DNA of 5,886 bases, from positions 1 through 5,886 of the forward strand of contig JAYRFB010000076.1 in assembly GCA_041908585.1 (NCBI GenBank). The letters run 5' to 3'. Within the stretch, counting starts at the first letter, position 1, and every line of letters begins with the position of its first letter. The position numbers were made by a program, and so were the translations under genes. Under the pieces are notes generated by a model, which saw nothing but the letters and a program-made list of their open reading frames with translations, made no database searches and was not told where the DNA came from. This document shows positions 1-5,626 of the stretch, piece after piece. Source of the DNA: CAINDZ01 sp041908585 (GTDB taxonomy: Bacteria > Krumholzibacteriota > Krumholzibacteriia > LZORAL124-64-63).

Positions 1-333
1 CATCTCGCACAGGAACTTCGTCTGCTCGCGCTCGTTCTGGGTCCGCGGTCCGAAGACGTCGCCCGCGTCCAGGTTCAGCAGCGGCTTGTTCTCCTGCCAC
101 ACCTTGTCCATGAAGGCAGCCCGCCGGGCCAGCCCACCGCGCTGGTGGGTTTTTCAGCCACAGGGCTCGATCTTGCCCTTCACGTCGCTGAGGTAGATCA
201 GCGAGAGCTCCTTCCAGGCGTTCTTCGGCTGGGGGCCGGCCGGGACCGGACGCGAGGCGCCGGAAAGCGTGCCGGCCATCGCCAGCAGCAGTCCGGCGGA
301 CAACAGCGTGCGCCAACGGGACTTCAGGTGCAT
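1..333 (-). CDS. Secreted 5'-nucleotidase/metallophosphatase-family selenoprotein, 5' part (Sec at in-frame TGA; runs off window)
   Basis: The window holds the first 111 codons; the gene continues beyond position 1. ATG at 333-331 is chosen because GAGAGG (345-340) lies 6 nt upstream. Residues 1-26 form a signal peptide: K4, R6 and R8, then a Leu/Ala-rich core, then a likely cut after SGA26, so the protein is exported. Residues 43-57 (LSLIYLSDVKGKIEP), GGLARRA (66-72) and LLNLDAGDVFG (85-95) match the N-terminus of the calcineurin-like 5'-nucleotidase/UDP-sugar hydrolase superfamily; D50 and D92 correspond to metal-binding Asp positions. Codon 60 is TGA (156-154), but the frame continues with family sequence directly after it, so I read it as selenocysteine in a C58-G59-U60 motif. 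From memory, relatives have CGC here. The usual D-x-H metal motif is D-V-K, so classical phosphatase activity is uncertain. Alternatives are a nonsense mutation or a sequencing error. Family assignment is fairly firm; Sec is strongly supported but not proven from one sequence. Confidence 0.83.
114..135 (-). promoter_or_regulatory. Candidate bacterial SECIS hairpin
   Basis: Counting the base after TGA as +1, the RNA from +19 to +40 folds as follows. The lower helix pairs +19 to +22 (GGGC) with +37 to +40 (GCCU), including one G-U. U+23 (position 131) is unpaired. The upper helix pairs +24 to +28 (GGCCC) with +32 to +36 (GGGCU), also with one G-U. The loop is GGC (+29 to +31, positions 125-123). 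In E. coli fdhF, SelB recognises a bulged U below a short upper helix and a G in a GGUC loop; the layout here is the same. The loop lies 28 nt past the UGA, farther than in fdhF (18 nt) but within the range accepted for bacterial SECIS elements. Folding was done by eye, and GC-rich DNA forms hairpins easily. Confidence 0.65.
154..156 (-). other. In-frame TGA read as selenocysteine codon (Sec60)
   Basis: On the minus strand the codons around this site read TGT GGC TGA AAA ACC, giving C-G-U-K-T. Upstream is GKIEP; downstream the same frame gives HQRGGLARRAAFMDKVW and stays open for 51 codons to the window edge. No frame change is needed to recover family-like sequence on both sides, which argues against a frameshift or decayed gene. 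TGA differs by one base from the Cys codons TGT and TGC. Confidence 0.8.
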
Positions 334-339
334 GATCAG

Positions 340-345
340 CCTCTC
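340..345 (-). promoter_or_regulatory. Ribosome binding site of the selenoprotein gene
   Basis: GAGAGG on the minus strand with a 6-nt spacer to ATG 333-331. It decides the start: the frame is open much further upstream, through the leader and antiphase to HU, but the other candidate starts would place the signal peptide internally. Confidence 0.7.
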
Positions 346-357
346 GCGGGGTGGAAT

Positions 358-375
358 GCGCGCCACCGGGCGCGC
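358..375 (-). other. GC hairpin in the 5' leader of the selenoprotein gene
   Basis: A perfect inverted repeat, GCGCGCC (375-369) and GGCGCGC (364-358), with a 4-nt loop CGGT. It lies between the predicted transcription start (about 409) and the Shine-Dalgarno (345-340). No T-run follows, so it is not a classical terminator. It could protect the mRNA or affect translation; no function can be assigned from sequence alone. Confidence 0.5.
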
Positions 376-415
376 CTCGAAAGGCTGGCAACCCGCTGGA
401 CGGCGACAAGTTCCC

Positions 416-444
416 ATTCTACCAGATGAAGCCGCCAACGGCAA
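416..444 (-). promoter_or_regulatory. Predicted sigma70-type promoter of the selenoprotein gene
   Basis: The -35 box is TTGCCG (444-439) and the -10 box is TAGAAT (421-416), separated by exactly 17 nt, with TG one base upstream of the -10 (extended -10, TGnTAGAAT). Transcription would start near 409, giving a leader of about 75 nt. The AT-rich hexamer stands out in this GC-rich gap. It implies the selenoprotein gene can be transcribed independently of HU. Confidence 0.6.
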
Positions 445-511
445 GACGGGGCCCTCACCGCCCCCATGGGCGCGAGGATCCCCGCAGCGCGTTTCCGGGG
501 ACCGGCGGAAC

Positions 512-805
512 CTAGCGCCCGATGCGCTCCTTGAGGCTCTTGCCGGCCGTGAACGCCGGGTACGTCCCGCCGGGAATCGAGATCTCCTCGCCCGTCTGCG
601 GGTTGCGCCCCGTGCGTTTCTTGCGCCGCCGCCGCTCGAAGGTGCCGAAACCGGTGATCTGCACGCGGTCGCCGCTGGCCACGGCCCCGGCGATGATGCC
701 CTCGCGCGGCGCCGTCGAGAACAGGGCATCGACCGTGCGACGGGCCGCAGCCACGCTCATGCCGGTGCGCCGCGCCACTTCCTCGATCAGCTGGGTCTTG
801 TTCAT
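512..805 (-). CDS. HU/IHF-family histone-like DNA-binding protein
   Basis: A 97-residue basic nucleoid protein expected to act as a dimer that bends DNA. ATG 805-803 is chosen because AGGAGG lies 7 nt upstream; the frame extends further up but without family sequence. Residues 1-29 (MNKTQLIEEVARRTGMS and following) match the two N-terminal helices. VQITGFGTF (48-56) is the conserved beta strand, followed by the very basic RRRRKKR (58-64) and GRNPQTGEEISIP (66-78) at the arm, with the intercalating proline at P69. PAFTAGKSLKERI closes the fold. It is about 7 residues longer than the typical 90-residue HU, mostly through extra residues near 31-44 (STAPREGIIAGAVA). HU and IHF subunits cannot be separated with certainty here; a single gene beginning MNKT favours HU. 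It has its own promoter and is probably monocistronic. Confidence 0.95.
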   Translation of the reverse strand: MNKTQLIEEVARRTGMSVAAARRTVDALFSTAPREGIIAGAVASGDRVQITGFGTFERRRRKKRTGRNPQTGEEISIPGGTYPAFTAGKSLKERIGR

Positions 806-812
806 GGACACA

Positions 813-818
813 CCTCCT
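813..818 (-). promoter_or_regulatory. Ribosome binding site of the HU gene
   Basis: A perfect AGGAGG with a 7-nt spacer to ATG 805-803. It fixes the HU start against an in-frame upstream ATG that would add 23 residues unlike HU. Confidence 0.9.
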
Positions 819-826
819 GCGAAGCC

Positions 827-856
827 ATGACACGGCCGTGCGGCAGGGATTGTCAA
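827..856 (-). promoter_or_regulatory. Predicted sigma70-type promoter of the HU gene
   Basis: A full-consensus -35 TTGACA (856-851) is followed after 18 nt by TGTCAT (832-827), which matches 4 of 6 -10 positions. Transcription would start near 820, only a few bases before the Shine-Dalgarno, giving a very short leader. A 10-bp palindrome (CACGGCCGTG, 831-840) sits in the spacer and overlaps the -10. The -35 is strong evidence; the -10 choice is less certain. Confidence 0.6.
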
Positions 857-859
857 CCG

Positions 860-888
860 AAAACGCCCCTGCACCCGTCGGGCAGGCG
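860..888 (-). terminator. Candidate intrinsic terminator after lptD
   Basis: It begins 5 nt beyond the LptD stop codon. CGCC (888-885) pairs with GGCG (867-864), TGC with GCA above it, and CC with GG around a short loop; single-base bulges G and T interrupt the 3' arm. A TTTT run (863-860) follows at once. The imperfect stem and short T-run keep confidence moderate, but its place between a long operon and a gene with its own promoter fits. Confidence 0.45.
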
Positions 889-893
889 CCCGG

Positions 894-3800
894 CTAGAAG
901 CCGCCGAGCCCGCCGCCCAGCGAGCCCATGTAGTCCTCGCGCCCGCGCGTGAACTTGAGGCTGGGGATCGACTTCAGGTAGAGGCGGAAGCCGAACTGGC
1001 TGTCCACGGTGCTGACGGTCCGGTTGAACTCCAGGCGCCAGCAGTGCAAGTCGCGGCCCAGGGTGTACTGCTGCCGCAGCGCCGCACCGGTGACCAGGTC
1101 GAAGGAGGTCTGGTAGCTGAACTCCCAGAAGCGGCTCAGGTTCGCCTGCAGCGAGAGGTTGGCGCTGGCGCGCCGTTCGGCCGTCGCGTTGGTGTAGGCG
1201 TAGGAGAGCGACCCCGAGGTGGTGAACGGCAGGTAGCGGCCGCCCTCGGTCTCGTCGCGACCCTGGCCCAGGACGCCGCTCGCCTGCGCATCCGGGCGCG
1301 AGGCCGCGTTGAAGTCGGCGTCCGAGCCGTCGAACATGCCGGCGCCCACCGGCTGCTGGTCCGCCAGCGCCGCCAGCGAGTCGGCCGCGGCCGCCGCCCG
1401 CGCGGAGTCCGCCGCCGTGGGAGCCAGGCCGAGCCGCTCGATGGCCGGGTTCCGCCGCGCCGCCGGCGCCTGCTGGACGGCCCCGAGGTCGATGCGCCCG
1501 CCGAGGTTGACGCCGTAGCTGAAGCGCGTGTCCTTGAGCGCCAGCGTCCGCGGGTCGATGGTGTTGCTCACCTTGAGCTGGAGGTAGCGGCTCTGGCCCG
1601 GCTTGATGGTCAGCCCGCTGGAGATATCGCTCCAGCGTTCCCCGGCCGGACGTCGCGGGTTGTAGCTGGTCGAGAGGCCCCAGTCCAGGACGCCGTCGAG
1701 CTTGCGGTCGGCGGCAGCCGTGTCCCCGGCGGCGGGGCGGTACTTGACATCGAAGCGCTGGTCCAGCGACAGGCTGAGGTTCGTGCTGTACGGTTGCTTG
1801 TCGCCGAGCGCCGGCGAGACGTTCCAGCCGGAACTAAGGCGCACCGTGTGGCGGATCGCCCTCAGCGCACCCACCTGCACCGGGAAGACGCCGTACAGCG
1901 TCGTGCCCAGCGAGGCCCCGAACGAGACCGACGGGCTCGTCGACTCCGTCGTCCCGGCCAGCGGCTGCCAGTCGCCGCCGTCGCCGACGGCCTCCCAGCG
2001 GCGCCCGCTGACGGTCTCGCGTCGCCAGGACTGGCTCGCGTTGGCATTGAATCCGAAGTTGAAGATCCCCAGGCGCGGCGGCTGGACGCGCAGGGACCAG
2101 TTGCCGGCGGCGCTGTCGACACGCTCGTCGTGCTCCTCATAGCCCCGCCGGTCCTGCTTGAGGGTGTAGCCCTGCTGGAAGTAGGTCGCGCGCAGGAGGT
2201 CGCCCCAGGGGCTGCCCCGCCGGCCCGCAGGCAGGGCAGGCCTGAGCGCGAACTGGCGGAAGTTGAGCGACAGCGACGGCAGGGTCATGCTGTAGAGCAG
2301 GTTGTCGACCTCGGGGAGGTTGTCCTCGGCGTTCACGCGGCCGTCGCGGCTGGCATTGAGGCTGGCGCTGAGTCCGGACCAGTTGCGGCTGACGTAGGCG
2401 CTGGACTTGAACTGGCCGCTGACGATGTCGCGGGATTCGGAGCCGGCCAGGTCGTTCCGGCTCAGGGTGTTCGAGGCCAGGCGCACGTCCGCCCGCACCT
2501 GGTAGTCGTCAAGCAGCGCGGGCTGGTTGTGCGTCCAGTGCAGCTGCCATTGGCGGGAGTCGTCATCGCCCAGCCCGTCCCGCCGCGACCAGTCGAAGGC
2601 GCCGGTGAACGAGTATCGCTTGACGTAGCGCGTGGCCGAGCGCAGCGCGAAGTCCTGCGACTCGTTGTAGTCGCCCTGGACGAGGAAATCCAGGTAGTCG
2701 CTGATCGCCCAGTAGTAGCCCAGGTCCCGGACGTAGCGGCCCTCGCGGCTGGACCAGCCGAAGTCGAACGACGGGAAGAGGATGCCGGAGCGCCGGCCCT
2801 CCTTCAGGTTCTTGAAGTAGAACGGCAGCGCGAACACGGGCACGTGGCCGATGCGCAGCACGATGGGCGCGGCCACGACCTTGTCCCCGGGGCGCATCTT
2901 CATCCGCTGCGACCAGAAGTGGAAATGGGGCTCGGACAGGTCGCAGGAGGTCATGCAGCCGGACTCGATCTTCATGGTCTGGTCGGCGAAGCGGCGGATG
3001 TCGCTGCCGACGTAGTAGTAGTCGTCGAAGGCGGTCACGCCCGAATCGACGACGGCCGAGCGGTGCTTGAAGTTGTAGCCCATCCGGCGGCCGGTCACCA
3101 TGTCCCCGTCCTTGGCCACCGGCTCGCCGCCCGCGTACAGCTCGCGCGTGTCCAGGGCCAGCCGCACGTGGCGCGCCTGCAGCTCGGTCGAGGCGTAGTC
3201 CAGCTTCCCGCTCCCGTCGATGGCCATGGTGCGCTCGCGCAGCTCGAACGTGACCCGGTCGCCCGAGTACTCCACGTCCTCGGCCGCCTCGGTGAACGAG
3301 CGCCGTCCGCCGCCGGCCGGCAGGGAATCGGCGGCGGCGGGGCGGGTGGTATCCGCCGCCGCGGCCACCGGCGTCACGGCCTGGACGCCCGCCGTGTCGA
3401 CCGGGGCGGCAGCCGTCGTGTCGCCCGCCGCGGACGCGCCCGTGTCCGGTTCCGCCGCGGCGGCCGGCAGCGGCGCGAAACGGTAGGTGCCGGAGGCGTT
3501 GCCGAGCACGCGCACGCGGCGCACCTGGCGGTCGCGGAAGTGGACGATGATGGTGTCGCCGGTGACGTCGTTGGTGGCCAGCTCGGTGTCCACGTCAAGG
3601 GGCGTGTAGATGCTGCGCGCCGAGCCCACGACTTCCGTGCGGCGGATCTCCTCGTCCTCGAAGTCGATGACGATGACCTCGCCGGCCAGGACGTCCTCGT
3701 CCGGCAGCCCGGGGTGCTCCGCCGCGAGCGAGTCGGGCGCGTCGTCGGCCGTCCGCGCCTCTCCTGTCAGCACCACGCGGCGCAGCTGGTCGCCGGCGTA

Positions 3801-4652
3801 CTCGAACTCGATGCGACGCCCGGTCAACACGCTGCCGCGGTTGAGCTCGACGCGCGGGGAGCCCGTCAGCACCAGGCGCTCGCGACCGTGGGCCACGGCC
3901 GTATCGGCCCGGGCCACGCCGAGGGCCTGGCGGATGCGCACGGAATCGATCATCACGACGCGGTCCTCGGCGCGCAGCAGGTGCATCACGCGCGACTGCG
4001 CGACCAGGACGCCGCCGCGCCGATCGCGGCTGGTGAACTCCGGCGCGCGGTCCACGAGCGCCCGGTCCGCGTCGCGCTCGAAAACGGCGTGGCCGCCGGT
4101 GACCAGGTGCGAAGACCCCGGCTCGATGATGCGCACGTTGCCGAACGCCTCGCCGGTCCCCGCGGAACGGTCCTGGCTGATCGTGTCGGCGCGGACCGTG
4201 TAGTCCGTGGTCACCAGGAGCGCGCGCCCGCGGATCGTCAGCCAGCGCCCGTCGCCGCGCGTGTCGCCCTCGTCGCCGGTCGCGGTCACGCCCTCCTCGA
4301 CGATGCGGACGTCGCCGGCGAACTCGCCCGAGCCGAGCCGCCGGGCGTAGTGGGCGCGGCGGCAGGTCAGGACCGAGGCACCGCGCGTCAGCCGCACGTT
4401 CCCATGGAGGTTGTACTCGTCGCTGTCGCGCAGCACGTAGGCGGTGTCGGCCGCGGCGGTCAGGCTGTCACGGTCGATGAAGGCATTGCCGTAGAGGCAG
4501 GTGACCGGTCGCCCCTCGGAGACCTGGTCGACGACGCGGTCGGCATTGACGCGGGAACCGGCCGACCTGGTCGCGGCCGGCGCCGCGGCGGCCAGCGCCA
4601 CCAGCAGCGCGGACAGGCCCGCTGCCGTCAGTGACCGGCCGGGTGTCGTCAT
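894..4652 (-). CDS. lptD: LPS-assembly outer-membrane protein LptD (OstA), long form
   Basis: 1252 residues; E. coli LptD is 784. It should insert LPS into the outer leaflet of the outer membrane as the end of the Lpt bridge. A signal peptide (about 1-27) precedes an OstA/LptA-like beta region (about 36-390) with recurring short strands such as HGNVR (83), AGDVR (112), FGNVR (170), TGSPR (263), TGEAR (296) and VGSAR (342). An Ala/Pro/Thr-rich linker (393-450) follows, then more beta-taco sequence, SGCMTSC (566-570 for its cysteines) and the LptD hallmark GHVPVFALPFYF (602-613). The remainder to 1252 is a beta barrel rich in alternating aromatic strands, with a second low-complexity insert at about 1055-1130, HCW near the C-terminus (C1204) and a final Phe typical of barrel proteins. 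Five cysteines in all: 52, 97, 566, 570, 1204. The start ATG overlaps the ROK stop by one base (TGATG) and has AGAGGAAG (4667-4660) upstream. Family certain; domain edges approximate. Confidence 0.93.
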   Translation of the reverse strand: MTTPGRSLTAAGLSALLVALAAAAPAATRSAGSRVNADRVVDQVSEGRPVTCLYGNAFIDRDSLTAAADTAYVLRDSDEYNLHGNVRLTRGASVLTCRRAHYARRLGSGEFAGDVRIVEEGVTATGDEGDTRGDGRWLTIRGRALLVTTDYTVRADTISQDRSAGTGEAFGNVRIIEPGSSHLVTGGHAVFERDADRALVDRAPEFTSRDRRGGVLVAQSRVMHLLRAEDRVVMIDSVRIRQALGVARADTAVAHGRERLVLTGSPRVELNRGSVLTGRRIEFEYAGDQLRRVVLTGEARTADDAPDSLAAEHPGLPDEDVLAGEVIVIDFEDEEIRRTEVVGSARSIYTPLDVDTELATNDVTGDTIIVHFRDRQVRRVRVLGNASGTYRFAPLPAAAAEPDTGASAAGDTTAAAPVDTAGVQAVTPVAAAADTTRPAAADSLPAGGGRRSFTEAAEDVEYSGDRVTFELRERTMAIDGSGKLDYASTELQARHVRLALDTRELYAGGEPVAKDGDMVTGRRMGYNFKHRSAVVDSGVTAFDDYYYVGSDIRRFADQTMKIESGCMTSCDLSEPHFHFWSQRMKMRPGDKVVAAPIVLRIGHVPVFALPFYFKNLKEGRRSGILFPSFDFGWSSREGRYVRDLGYYWAISDYLDFLVQGDYNESQDFALRSATRYVKRYSFTGAFDWSRRDGLGDDDSRQWQLHWTHNQPALLDDYQVRADVRLASNTLSRNDLAGSESRDIVSGQFKSSAYVSRNWSGLSASLNASRDGRVNAEDNLPEVDNLLYSMTLPSLSLNFRQFALRPALPAGRRGSPWGDLLRATYFQQGYTLKQDRRGYEEHDERVDSAAGNWSLRVQPPRLGIFNFGFNANASQSWRRETVSGRRWEAVGDGGDWQPLAGTTESTSPSVSFGASLGTTLYGVFPVQVGALRAIRHTVRLSSGWNVSPALGDKQPYSTNLSLSLDQRFDVKYRPAAGDTAAADRKLDGVLDWGLSTSYNPRRPAGERWSDISSGLTIKPGQSRYLQLKVSNTIDPRTLALKDTRFSYGVNLGGRIDLGAVQQAPAARRNPAIERLGLAPTAADSARAAAAADSLAALADQQPVGAGMFDGSDADFNAASRPDAQASGVLGQGRDETEGGRYLPFTTSGSLSYAYTNATAERRASANLSLQANLSRFWEFSYQTSFDLVTGAALRQQYTLGRDLHCWRLEFNRTVSTVDSQFGFRLYLKSIPSLKFTRGREDYMGSLGGGLGGF

Positions 4653-5626
4653 CAGCGTGCTTCCTCTGCCTTCTCGCGCGCCAGGCTGGCGGCCCCGACC
4701 GCGGCGGCCCGCGGACCCAGCCGGGCGGGGACGATGGGCACGTCGCGCGCCGCGGTCGCCAGCACCAGGGGCAGCGCGCGCTCGCGACAGGGGCCCAGGA
4801 TCAGCTCGCCGGCCCGGGCCACGCCGCCGCCGATGATCACGCAGTCGGGATCCAGGACGTTGACGAGGTTGGCAACCGCCTGGCCGAGCCGGCGCCCGGC
4901 CGCCGCGAACAGCGCGATCGCGGCGGCATCGCCGGTGTCGGCCAGTTCGGCCAGGTCGCGCGTCGCCAGCCCGGCGCCGCGCGCGGCAGCCAGGCCGACG
5001 AGCGCCGCCGAGGCCTTCCCGGCACCGATCAGCTCCCGCGTCGCCCGCAGCAGCCCGGTGCTGCCGGCCCAGGCTTCCAGGCACCCGCGGCTGCCGCAGG
5101 TGCAGGGCGGCCCGTCATCGTCCAGGACCATGTGCCCGATCTCCCCCGCGCCGAAGTGGCGCCCGACGAGCAGTCGCCCGTCGACGATCACCGCGCCCCC
5201 GACGCCGGTGCCCAGCGCGATCATCACGATGTCGCGGTGGCCGCGGCCGGCGCCGTGGCGGTACTCGCCGTAGAGGGCGCCGTTGACGTCGTTCGCCAGC
5301 GCCACCGGCACCTGGCCGAACGTCGCGCGCATGGCGGCGCCCAGGTCGCGGTTCTCCCAGCCCGGCAGGTTGGGCGAGCGGCCCAGCCGGCCTGAGACCG
5401 GGTTGACGATGCCCGCGCAGGCGAGGCCGGCCCCGGCCAGGCGCGGCAGCCCGGGGCCGCCGAGCAGCGGCGCCGCGTCGGCGGCCAGCACGCGCAGCGT
5501 CGCGGCGACATCGCGCGGATCGGTCGGGACCTCGCCGCCGCCGAGGGGCTCGCCGTCGGGCCCGTCCACCTCGTACTTGACCGCGGTGCCACCGGCGTCG
5601 ACGCCGAGGTACAGGTCCCTGCTCAC
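4652..5626 (-). CDS. ROK-family sugar kinase (glucokinase-like)
   Basis: A 324-residue cytosolic kinase that should phosphorylate a hexose or N-acetylhexosamine with ATP. Motifs in order: the N-terminal phosphate-binding VDAGGT (9-14), NLPGW (86-90), AND113VN with the catalytic Asp, the second phosphate loop GTGVGG (139-144), E162-I-G-H165, and the ROK zinc signature C175-T-C177-G-S-R-G-C182-L-E184; H165, C175, C177 and C182 are the expected zinc ligands. VIIGGG (263-268) is the C-terminal adenosine-binding segment. All key residues are intact. There is no N-terminal helix-turn-helix, so it is a kinase and not a NagC/XylR-type repressor. The start is GTG (5626-5624), with GGAAAGGGA (5640-5632) upstream, overlapping the folC-like stop as GTGA. 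The E-x-G-H pattern and length suit glucokinase, but N-acetylglucosamine, N-acetylmannosamine or fructose kinases share them, so the substrate is unsettled. Confidence 0.93.
   Translation of the reverse strand: MSRDLYLGVDAGGTAVKYEVDGPDGEPLGGGEVPTDPRDVAATLRVLAADAAPLLGGPGLPRLAGAGLACAGIVNPVSGRLGRSPNLPGWENRDLGAAMRATFGQVPVALANDVNGALYGEYRHGAGRGHRDIVMIALGTGVGGAVIVDGRLLVGRHFGAGEIGHMVLDDDGPPCTCGSRGCLEAWAGSTGLLRATRELIGAGKASAALVGLAAARGAGLATRDLAELADTGDAAAIALFAAAGRRLGQAVANLVNVLDPDCVIIGGGVARAGELILGPCRERALPLVLATAARDVPIVPARLGPRAAAVGAASLAREKAEEAR

Noticed and set aside
133..149. Hairpin CCCACC-AGCGC-GGTGGG directly after the TGA, or the overlapping CCAGC/GCTGG stem, as the SECIS
   Set aside because: Their loops begin only 10 to 13 nt past the TGA, closer than in known bacterial elements, and they lack the bulged U. 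They would compete with the preferred 114-135 fold, so a proper folding calculation is needed.
154..156. The TGA as a nonsense mutation or frameshift in a decaying gene
   Set aside because: Frame and family sequence continue on both sides with no shift, the codon sits at an expected Cys position, promoter, RBS and signal peptide are intact, and a SECIS-like fold follows. It cannot be fully excluded from one sequence.
479..501. TCCCCG/CGGGGA hairpin with an 11-nt loop, 10 nt after the HU stop, as a terminator
   Set aside because: The stem is only 6 bp with a wide loop and no T-run follows. It may still aid Rho-dependent termination, but there is no positive evidence.
154..729. A 191-residue minus-strand protein ending at the TGA at 154
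   Set aside because: Its first 132 residues overlap HU out of frame and the leader, and are Arg/Ala/Ser-rich without domains. The real start is ATG 333-331 after a Shine-Dalgarno, and the TGA is better read as Sec.
1044..4634. A 1196-codon open frame on the plus strand opposite lptD
   Set aside because: It is a GC-rich antisense shadow: low-complexity Val/Ala/Gly/Arg/Gln/His composition, no recognisable domain, and the minus strand encodes a clear LptD over the same span.
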